DNA from: Planctomycetota bacterium
GTDB taxonomy: Bacteria > JAJVIF01 > JAPKYR01
Length of the DNA stretch: 6,043 nucleotides
Direction of reading: 5' to 3'
Assembly (NCBI GenBank): GCA_030673355.1
Contig: DAOVJF010000178.1
Coordinates: forward strand, 1 to 6,043
Numbering within the stretch: position 1 is the first letter of the stretch; each line of letters starts with the position of its first letter. The notes below the pieces were generated by a model that ran no database searches, had not been told where the DNA came from, and worked only from the letters and a program-made list of their open reading frames with translations. Shown here in pieces: positions 1 to 5,366 of this stretch. The position numbers and the translations under genes were made by a program.

Positions 1-1
1 G

Positions 2-706
2 ATGATCCTTGACCGGGATAAGTCTCAAAAAACAACAATCCTTGGCCCCTTTATCGAGCCATGGACCCTGGCTGTTACAATCGGTGAATTGGTAGATAAC
101 AAATTAAGATGGAGAGAAATCGCGCCTGACAATACACCCAGAATGAAATGTCTGCAGTTGACACACATAAATAATCTGCTCGATTGGGCCAGACCGGATT
201 TCAAAATTATCCGCGTACGACCCGATAACCTTTTCGATCCACCATCACGTGCTGAAATGCTTGAATTACTTAATCAATTCTTGGATAAAAGGGCATCCAT
301 TGGCGACATTTTCAAGATCGAAGGAGGATGGGCTGTATCAATCGCATCGCCGGGTGTAATCACTGACACCATGCCCGGTTTCACGATCCGGGATCTTACT
401 AATGAGGAAATCGATGAACTTCCCGATGCGACACAATCCGGGAAACGGACTGTGTCGGTCTCGTCCCCACGAATCGACGCTGTGGCCGCAAAGGTCCTGA
501 AACCAAGCCGCGAGAAAGTAAAAAAACATCTTGAATCGCGCGGAGTACTCCTGAATTACAAACCAGCGAGAAAACCGGGAATAGAACTGGTTCCCGGCGA
601 TATTGTCGCTGTCAGGGGAGGGGGCAGGTTCCGATTCAATGAAATTCTTGGCTCATCGAAAAAAGGCAGGATACAAGTTGAGGTCGAAATTCTGAATGGC
701 CCATGA
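2..706 (+). CDS. ylmH: YlmH-like S4-domain RNA-binding protein, probably 5'-partial
   Basis: This 234-residue reading frame matches the YlmH family layout. A divergent N-terminal domain is followed by a central block with 'KRASIGDIF' at about residues 96-104, which corresponds to the 'KR..(F/I)GDI' block of YlmH. A C-terminal S4 domain follows at about 156-205 (RIDAVAAKVLKPSREKVKKH, then an ELVPGDIVAV turn), and the tail 'VRGGGRFRFNEILG...KKGR' at 204-223 is typical of YlmH. S4 domains bind structured RNA, and Bacillus YlmH has been linked to ribosome-associated quality control on stalled 50S subunits. A role on the ribosome here is inference. The ATG at base 2 is the first complete codon of the frame and no ribosome binding site is visible. 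From memory, family members carry some 15-20 more residues before the segment matching FIEP (17-20), so the true start probably lies upstream of the window. The stop is 21 nt before the TTG, or 33 nt before the ATG, that could start rarA. Confidence 0.7.
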   Translation: MILDRDKSQKTTILGPFIEPWTLAVTIGELVDNKLRWREIAPDNTPRMKCLQLTHINNLLDWARPDFKIIRVRPDNLFDPPSRAEMLELLNQFLDKRASIGDIFKIEGGWAVSIASPGVITDTMPGFTIRDLTNEEIDELPDATQSGKRTVSVSSPRIDAVAAKVLKPSREKVKKHLESRGVLLNYKPARKPGIELVPGDIVAVRGGGRFRFNEILGSSKKGRIQVEVEILNGP

Positions 707-712
707 TATAAT
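684..712 (+). promoter_or_regulatory. Possible sigma-70-type promoter for rarA
   Basis: A perfect TATAAT at 707-712 overlaps the end of the S4-protein stop codon. Exactly 17 nt upstream lies TCGAAA (684-689), which matches 4 of 6 bases of the TTGACA -35 consensus. Transcription would begin near 719, leaving a leader of about 20 nt before the ATG at 740. The elements lie partly inside the preceding gene, so rarA could have its own promoter in addition to read-through. The call rests on motif and spacing only, and AT-rich junctions give such matches by chance. Confidence 0.3.
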
Positions 713-739
713 GCCACTAAACAATTATTGGGTATAATC

Positions 740-2092
740 ATGACCCTTTTTGATAAATCAGAACTGGTATCCGATTTAGAGAACGAGTCTCTCCCACTCG
801 CCGCACGGCTTCGCCCACAGTCAATCTCTGAAATGGTCGGTCAGTCCAGGCTCATTTCAGAGAACGGTGCTATCGCGCGGATGGTCAGGACCAGGCACCT
901 CCATTCATTCATACTCTGGGGACCCCCCGGCTGCGGAAAAACCACTCTCGCACGGGCACTCGCTAACGAACTCGATGTAAATTTCAGGGAATTCTCGGCT
1001 GTCACGAGTACGGTCAAGGATGTCCGCCAGGTTGTAAAGGACGCCAAAGAGGCAAAGAAGCTTACAGGAATCCAGACGATCCTGTTCATCGACGAGTTGC
1101 ACCGGTTCAACAAGTTACAGCAGGACGCATTTCTTCCCCATATTGAAAACGCGATAATCATCCTCATTGGGGCTACAACTGAAAACCCGTACTTCTCGAT
1201 CAACTCAGCCCTCAGAAGCAGGCTTACTGTCTACAAGCTTGAAACATTAACCACCGATGATCTGAAAATCCTCTCGGACCGTGTAATTGAGTTTTTTAAC
1301 GATGGTGTAGAGAACGGGGATAAGTACAATCTTCACGATGACGTCAGGGATTCACTACTGATGCAGTCCGGGGGTGACGCCCGTACGCTGATCGGTACTC
1401 TTGAGGTCGCGAAAACCCTTCTGGATGAAGCGGGCAAAGATGAATGCAGGGAATTCACCCATGAAGTAATTGAAAACGCGATGCAGGCCGCGTACCGGGT
1501 CTATGACCGTACCGGCGACATGCATTACGACACGATCTCAGCTTATATAAAAAGCATGCGTGGAAGCGACCCGGACGCGGCGGTTTATTACCTGGCAAAA
1601 ATGCTGGCGAGTGGTGAGGACCCGAAATTTATCGCAAGACGGCTTGTGATCCAGGCTGCGGAGGATGTCGGCAATGCCAATCCTATGGCGCTCGTGGTTG
1701 CGAATGCCGCAAGGGAAGCGGTTGAATTTATAGGTATGCCGGAAGCCCAGATTCCACTGGCACAGGCGACGATCTATGTAGCAACCAGCCCGAAATCGAA
1801 CGCTGCAGTCAAGGCTATTTCATCGGCGATGAAGGATATCGAGGACGGGAAAAATTATCCGCCTCCATTGCATTTAAGGAACGCGCCTGTCCCTGAAATG
1901 AAAACGGTTCACGGTCATTCGGAAGGATACAAGTACGCCCATTCGCATCCTGGAGGAATTGTGGATTTACAGTACCTCCCCGATGAAATGGTCGGGAGTG
2001 AGTATTATCAACCGTCCGGGCATGGAAAGGAAAAAGCCATCAAAGAATGGCTTGAAAAATTTCGCGATATAAAAAACAGCGGCAACGATTGA
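740..2092 (+). CDS. rarA: Replication-associated recombination protein A, AAA+ ATPase (RarA/MgsA)
   Basis: RarA is a clamp-loader-like AAA+ ATPase of the MgsA/WRNIP1 family that acts at stalled or damaged replication forks in the cytoplasm, usually as a tetramer. Numbered from the ATG at 740 (450 residues, normal family length), the protein shows the N-terminal PLAARLRP...MVGQ box at about 19-35 and Walker A GPPGCGKT at 61-68. Walker B is ILFIDE (114-119) followed by LHRFNK, sensor 1 is GATTEN (144-149), and SALRSR carries the putative arginine finger around 159-161. The sensor 2 region is SGGDART at 210-216. The C-terminal MgsA oligomerisation region includes the signatures HLRNAP (378-383) and GYKYAHSHPGG (396-406). 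A TTG at 728 would add four residues. I prefer ATG because family members start close to the LAARxRP box, but neither start has a good Shine-Dalgarno sequence. All catalytic motifs are intact. The stop lies 13 nt from the convergent methyltransferase stop. Confidence 0.96.
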   Translation: MTLFDKSELVSDLENESLPLAARLRPQSISEMVGQSRLISENGAIARMVRTRHLHSFILWGPPGCGKTTLARALANELDVNFREFSAVTSTVKDVRQVVKDAKEAKKLTGIQTILFIDELHRFNKLQQDAFLPHIENAIIILIGATTENPYFSINSALRSRLTVYKLETLTTDDLKILSDRVIEFFNDGVENGDKYNLHDDVRDSLLMQSGGDARTLIGTLEVAKTLLDEAGKDECREFTHEVIENAMQAAYRVYDRTGDMHYDTISAYIKSMRGSDPDAAVYYLAKMLASGEDPKFIARRLVIQAAEDVGNANPMALVVANAAREAVEFIGMPEAQIPLAQATIYVATSPKSNAAVKAISSAMKDIEDGKNYPPPLHLRNAPVPEMKTVHGHSEGYKYAHSHPGGIVDLQYLPDEMVGSEYYQPSGHGKEKAIKEWLEKFRDIKNSGND

Positions 2093-2105
2093 ATATTTTT
2101 TCACC

Positions 2106-2837
2106 CTAGCCTTTTCCTCTCACTACGGCTACAAGATACTCCGCAAGAGCTGCACGCTCAGGTTTAAATTCATATCCCACCGCATCAGAACCATCATCGA
2201 CGGATGGTTTTGGCTTGATTCCAAGCGCGCCTTTAATTGCAAGATAGATATTTTTAAAAATTACACCGGCAAGTGAATAATTTTTCCCAACCACAAACTG
2301 GCCGTAAATTTCAATTCCCCATTTCTCTATAGGAAAATGATCCTCTAAAAGTTTACTGAATTCTCCCTTGGTAAATTCCTTCACATGAAACGGGTTCTTT
2401 TGCGATGAAACTCTTACCCCGCCATTTGGTGTGCTCAGAATAAAAATCCCGCCTTGTTTTATAACCCTTCCGGCTTCCTTAAGTAGATCCCCCGGATTTT
2501 CAATATGCTCGATTACCTCGAAACATACTCCGGCATCGAATTCATTTTCCGGGTATGAAAGCCTGGTTACATCCCCTGTCTTGAAATCCACTTTATCCGA
2601 CGAATACAATTCGAGTGCGTTCACAACAGCTTCCTCGCTGAGATCCACCCCAACTACTGTTTCAGCGAAACCACCCATCAAATAAGAACCATATCCCTCA
2701 CCGCAACCGATATCGATTACATTCATGCCTTCAATGAATTTTACAGCGAACTTGTAACGTGCGCGATGTTCGGCCACGAGATATGCCGGACTTTTATCGG
2801 GCACGACGCGCTCACCTGTGAAATCGAGGTCTGTCAA
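2106..2837 (-). CDS. Class I SAM-dependent methyltransferase, glycan-cluster type
   Basis: This 243-residue protein has the Rossmann fold of class I methyltransferases (Methyltransf_11/23-like). Motif I is VIDIGCGEGYG (40-50), the acidic residue that contacts the SAM ribose is probably D65 in VVGVDLS, KTGDVTRL (87-93) is motif II-like, and the motif IV region is FEVIEHIENP (106-115), followed by a GGIFILSTPN strand (129-138). The opening FTGERVVP (6-13) is seen in many methyltransferases of polysaccharide and O-antigen clusters. That, plus the glycosyltransferase directly upstream, suggests methylation of a sugar or lipid-linked glycan. The acceptor cannot be read from sequence, and ubiquinone- or tRNA-type activity is not excluded. 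The start is a TTG overlapping the glycosyltransferase stop as TTGA, backed by a strong GGAGGAG five bases upstream. There is no signal peptide, so it should be cytoplasmic. The region around 186-207 is moderately hydrophobic and could touch the membrane. Confidence 0.88.
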   Translation of the reverse strand: MTDLDFTGERVVPDKSPAYLVAEHRARYKFAVKFIEGMNVIDIGCGEGYGSYLMGGFAETVVGVDLSEEAVVNALELYSSDKVDFKTGDVTRLSYPENEFDAGVCFEVIEHIENPGDLLKEAGRVIKQGGIFILSTPNGGVRVSSQKNPFHVKEFTKGEFSKLLEDHFPIEKWGIEIYGQFVVGKNYSLAGVIFKNIYLAIKGALGIKPKPSVDDGSDAVGYEFKPERAALAEYLVAVVRGKG

Positions 2838-3730
2838 GTTTTCTCCTCCCTTGCTTTCCGGACCCCGTCCCTGAACCCTCGTGAAAACGATATCATCGCA
2901 CTATACACACGGGGCCAGCTAACTATGAATTGTGGAAGTTCAACCGGCTCCTGCGTGGTTAATCTCCAGGCAATTAATATTGTCTTGATAAACGGCACGA
3001 TAAAGCTCAAGCCGGGTTTTGTCAGGAAACTCCCCGGAAGATCGTAGAGCATCCTGGCTCGACCTGTACATTCCCCGAGACGGTGCTGGTGCCTGTAAAT
3101 TTCATCAAGCGTTGTTTTATTGCGATGCCGGACAATCTGTTTCCGGTTGAAATGAAGCTCCTCGCCGGCTTTACTCATTCTATCGAACAGGAGCACATCC
3201 TCGTTACCGAACTGGTCCTCGAGAAAAGGCCCGAATTTTTCGAGTACACTCCTTCGAATTGCCACGTTAACGGTCGGCTGCACTCGCCTTTTGCCTTCGG
3301 GAGCATTACTGCCATATCCCGAAAATTCGCACCAGTGCGCGAGACGTGAATAACCCTCATCAGGATTTCCGTTCAACACAGGCCCGCCGACCGCACCGAT
3401 ACCGGGATTCCTTTCCAGGTAATCATGGATTGATTGCAGCCAGCCATCATCGGCCCATGCATCGGCATCAATGAAGCAGATCACATCACCCTCGGTATTC
3501 TTCACGCCATGATTACGAGCCTTTCCCGGGTATGCCTGTTCAGGCAGCTTGATGAGATTTACATCTATTTTCATTGCCTTTACCACATCAGGCGTGCTGT
3601 CGTCCGATGAATCTACGACAGTAATATCAAAATTACCGCTAAACCGATTCCTATTTTCCCGGACCGATTCAATCGTCCGGGCTATCGTCTCGCTCGCGCG
3701 GTAACTTGGTATGATGACATTCAGGTACAC
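2834..3730 (-). CDS. Family 2 (GT-A fold) glycosyltransferase
   Basis: This 298-residue GT2 enzyme would transfer a sugar from a nucleotide-activated donor to a lipid or glycan acceptor at the inner face of the membrane. The N-terminus LNVIIPSYRASETIARTIES (3-22) is the typical first strand and helix of the GT-A fold. DITVVDSSDDST (35-46) is the nucleotide-binding strand, FIDADAW (87-92) holds the metal-binding DxD (D88, D90), PTVNVAIRR (152-160) is the acceptor-side segment, and GNEDVLL (175-181) holds the ED pair usually assigned to the catalytic base. A hydrophobic stretch at about 240-256 could form an amphipathic or single membrane segment. The start is GTG at 3730-3728, only 4 nt after the murG stop, with no clear Shine-Dalgarno sequence, so translation is probably coupled to murG. 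Donor and acceptor cannot be told from sequence. Its place between murG and a methyltransferase points to cell-surface glycan synthesis. Confidence 0.9.
   Translation of the reverse strand: MYLNVIIPSYRASETIARTIESVRENRNRFSGNFDITVVDSSDDSTPDVVKAMKIDVNLIKLPEQAYPGKARNHGVKNTEGDVICFIDADAWADDGWLQSIHDYLERNPGIGAVGGPVLNGNPDEGYSRLAHWCEFSGYGSNAPEGKRRVQPTVNVAIRRSVLEKFGPFLEDQFGNEDVLLFDRMSKAGEELHFNRKQIVRHRNKTTLDEIYRHQHRLGECTGRARMLYDLPGSFLTKPGLSFIVPFIKTILIAWRLTTQEPVELPQFIVSWPRVYSAMISFSRGFRDGVRKAREEKT
2843..2849 (-). promoter_or_regulatory. Strong Shine-Dalgarno for the methyltransferase TTG start
   Basis: On the minus strand GGAGGAG ends five bases before a TTG codon (2837-2835). The site lies inside the last codons of the glycosyltransferase gene, whose TGA shares bases with that TTG (TTGA). 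This decides the methyltransferase start, which would otherwise be ambiguous because no ATG is available there. It is the best Shine-Dalgarno sequence in the window, and it suggests that termination and reinitiation couple the two products. Confidence 0.8.
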
Positions 3731-3734
3731 AGTT

Positions 3735-4871
3735 TTATTTTAAGAATTCCTCAAGTTGATCTGCAATTTTTACTTGAGCATTTACGTCTCCGAATTTCCG
3801 TGCATTTTCACCCATCGACATTCGCTTTTCAGGATCGGTAACAAGTAACTCAATTTTATCCGCGAGGTTTAAAGGTTCTAATTTTTTTTCCTCTAAACAA
3901 AAAGCCGCGCCGGATTTCTCCCATTGCCTTGCATTGATGACCTGGTGATTTTCCGATGATTCAGGATAGGGAATAATAATCGCCGGAAGCCCCCTGCATG
4001 CTATTTCCGAAAGTGTCGATGCCCCGGCCCTTGAGATTACTATATCCGATGCGGCCAGATATTCCGGGAGGTTACCCATGAATTCGATAACCTCGTACGA
4101 TGAACCGGGCAGCACGTGCCTGTCGATTTTAACATTATCGAGTTTACCCCCTCCGCACTGGTGAATGGTTTTAAAATCGACAGGCACACCTTTACCCACT
4201 AATATTTTAATTGAGTCGGGCAATACACTGTTAATTCCCCGTGCTCCCTGGCTGCCGCCTGTCGCGAGGATAAGAAGCATGTCATCAGCTATTCCCAGCC
4301 TGTTTCTTGCATCCTTTCGATCCGTTTTTACAACATCCCGACGTGCCGGAGCACCGGTCGTAACTGTCCGGTTCGCAGGAAAAAATTTCTCCGCCTGTTC
4401 ATACGCTGTGAAAATTATTTTCGCGTGTTTACCAAGATATCGATTGGTCAATCCGGGATACGCGTTCGGCTCGATTATCACAAGTGGGGTACGGGTCATC
4501 CATGATGCAAGTCCAAGCGCGCCCGCGGCAAATCCACCTGTCGTCAGCACAAAATCAGGTTTGAGCTTGCGTACAATGCCGATCGACCGAAATATCGAAA
4601 CTGCAAGGAACCATAGAGTCCTGATATTGTAAAAAATATTTCCAAAACTTATTTTTCTTCGAATTTCTGTCTGCCTTAATCCGATAAAATCGATCCCTCT
4701 CGACGGGATCAAACGGGATTCCATACGGTGACTGCTCCCGAGCCATGTTACTTTAAGGTCGGGATGGCGTTGGGTTAAAACTTCCAGAACCGAGAGGGCA
4801 GGGAATATGTGCCCGCCGGTGCCACCGGCTGCGATAAGCAGTCTCTTTGAACCCTCCTTTGGGTTGCTCAT
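3735..4871 (-). CDS. murG: UDP-N-acetylglucosamine--MurNAc-pentapeptide-undecaprenyl GlcNAc transferase (MurG)
   Basis: MurG (GT28, GT-B fold) adds GlcNAc to lipid I to make lipid II, the last cytoplasmic step of peptidoglycan precursor synthesis, as a peripheral inner-membrane protein. The length of 378 residues is slightly above the usual 355-365. The first glycine loop is AAGGTGGHIFPALSV (14-28, H21), and the second is TGGFAAGA (111-118). EPNAYPGLTNR (134-144) is the conserved acceptor-side stretch. The C-terminal donor domain shows ATGGSQGARGIN (203-214), EFMGNLPEYLAASDIVISRA (263-282), GASTLSEI with the ribose-contacting glutamate E289, and SENHQVINA (306-314), where Q310 fits the family glutamine. 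The ATG at 4871 gives an N-terminus like that of other MurGs, but no Shine-Dalgarno sequence precedes it. Instead, AAAGGAGGG lies just inside the gene. This is the first gene of a three-gene operon, and no other dcw gene is present on either side in this window. Confidence 0.96.
   Translation of the reverse strand: MSNPKEGSKRLLIAAGGTGGHIFPALSVLEVLTQRHPDLKVTWLGSSHRMESRLIPSRGIDFIGLRQTEIRRKISFGNIFYNIRTLWFLAVSIFRSIGIVRKLKPDFVLTTGGFAAGALGLASWMTRTPLVIIEPNAYPGLTNRYLGKHAKIIFTAYEQAEKFFPANRTVTTGAPARRDVVKTDRKDARNRLGIADDMLLILATGGSQGARGINSVLPDSIKILVGKGVPVDFKTIHQCGGGKLDNVKIDRHVLPGSSYEVIEFMGNLPEYLAASDIVISRAGASTLSEIACRGLPAIIIPYPESSENHQVINARQWEKSGAAFCLEEKKLEPLNLADKIELLVTDPEKRMSMGENARKFGDVNAQVKIADQLEEFLK
4850..4865 (-). 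promoter_or_regulatory. Small hairpin with Shine-Dalgarno-like loop at codons 3-8 of murG
   Basis: In the mRNA sense the sequence reads AACCC-AAAGGA-GGGTT. These are perfect 5-base arms (4865-4861 and 4854-4850) enclosing a purine loop that complements the 16S 3' end. It begins right after the second codon of murG, while the bases upstream of the ATG contain no Shine-Dalgarno sequence. It could serve as a standby ribosome site or mark an alternative downstream start, or it could be chance in a lysine-glutamate-glycine coding stretch. Confidence 0.3.
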
Positions 4872-4883
4872 GTCAGAAGGTTA

Positions 4884-4899
4884 GCATGTATGGGCATGT
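4884..4899. repeat. Pair of GCATGT direct repeats, 10-bp period
   Basis: Two identical 6-mers (4884-4889 and 4894-4899) are separated by four bases, giving one helical turn between equivalent positions. They lie 13-28 bp upstream of the murG ATG, where a repressor would block transcription or early elongation. The repeats are too short to exclude chance, and no matching pair was noticed upstream of the other genes. Confidence 0.25.
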
Positions 4900-4989
4900 T
4901 ATTAAAAGTGTTTAGATATCTGGGACTTGGAGTGAAGCAGTATTTTTGCTAAACTGAGAGATTGCATTGTTAATGTACTTTAATTTTGT

Positions 4990-4994
4990 TAAGG
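4990..4994 (+). promoter_or_regulatory. Ribosome binding site choosing the cutA ATG
   Basis: TAAGG lies six bases before the ATG at 5001. It is only a partial match to the Shine-Dalgarno consensus, but its spacing is good. It favours ATG 5001 over the in-frame TTG at 4986, which lies upstream of it and would add five residues. Confidence 0.5.
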
Positions 4995-5000
4995 TCTTTT

Positions 5001-5366
5001 ATGAGCTCGAAATATATTAAAGTCGATTCATACTATGCCATGATGGTAACTGTCGGATCAATCGATGAAGGAAAAGATCTGGCACGTGTCGTTGTCACCG
5101 AAAAACTTGCTGCCTGTGTAAATGTAATACCCGGAATTACATCCATCTATGAATGGGACGGCAAGGTTGAAGAATCATCTGAAGCTTTACTCATCATCAA
5201 ATCCAAAAAAGAATACCTTGAACGGCTCTCTCTACTGATCCTTGAAAAGCATTCATACGATGTGCCCGAAATAATCACAATTGAATTATCAGGAAGTCAC
5301 TCTGAATACATTGCCTGGATAGATTCAGTGCTCGGTAAAAATACACACGGGGAAGATGGAAAATGA
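5001..5366 (+). CDS. cutA: Divalent-cation tolerance protein CutA (CutA1 family)
   Basis: CutA1 is a small, very stable trimer with a ferredoxin-like fold related in shape to PII proteins. It was linked to copper and other divalent-metal tolerance in E. coli, though its biochemical role is still unsettled. The 121-residue product shows the family core KLAACVNVIPGITSIYEWDG (35-54), LLIIKSKKEYLERL (63-76), KHSYDVPEIITIEL (83-96) and SEYIAWIDSVL (101-111). C39 and H84 match the E. coli residues C39 and H83 proposed to bind copper, while the third E. coli ligand, C16, has no cysteine equivalent (VTVGS, 16-20). There is no signal peptide, so it is cytoplasmic. About ten residues precede the usual family start near 'YYAMMVTV', and ATG codons within it (M14, M15) are possible alternatives. 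Its stop overlaps the next start as ATGA, so it is probably translated together with the lipoprotein downstream. Confidence 0.95.
   Translation: MSSKYIKVDSYYAMMVTVGSIDEGKDLARVVVTEKLAACVNVIPGITSIYEWDGKVEESSEALLIIKSKKEYLERLSLLILEKHSYDVPEIITIELSGSHSEYIAWIDSVLGKNTHGEDGK

Larger units (their letters stand above)
4872..5000. other. Divergent intergenic region between murG and cutA
   Basis: This 129-nt AT-rich spacer must carry the start signals for both the minus-strand murG operon and the plus-strand cutA operon. On the plus strand a weak candidate is TTGCTA (4946-4951) followed, with 17 nt between, by GTTAAT (4969-4974), a 4-of-6 match to the -10 consensus. I found no convincing pair for murG on the minus strand. 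A direct repeat GCATGT occurs at 4884-4889 and 4894-4899, spaced exactly 10 bp, within 30 bp of the murG start codon. No ORF, tRNA or terminator is seen here. Confidence 0.5.

Noticed and set aside
733..738. Second perfect TATAAT just before the rarA ATG
   Set aside because: Even with the weak ATGCCA (711-716) as a -35 element, transcription would start after the ATG at 740, so it cannot serve that start. The copy at 707-712 fits better.
841..1203. 120-codon open frame on the minus strand opposite rarA
   Set aside because: It covers the Walker A and B coding region of a clear rarA gene and has no ribosome binding site or recognisable domain.
2069..2101. A-run and T-run around the rarA stop as a bidirectional terminator
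   Set aside because: The runs could pair only as a six-base A-T stem over a long loop, and no GC-rich hairpin precedes either T-run.
4165..4632. 155-codon open frame on the plus strand opposite murG
   Set aside because: It lies wholly inside murG, whose minus-strand product carries all family motifs. The plus-strand translation resembles no family I know, so it is a shadow frame.
4815..4829. Perfect interrupted palindrome GCCGGTG-C-CACCGGC inside murG
   Set aside because: It encodes the Ala-Gly-Gly-Thr-Gly-Gly glycine loop required in every MurG, so the symmetry follows from Gly (GGN) and Thr (ACN) codons and is not evidence of an operator.
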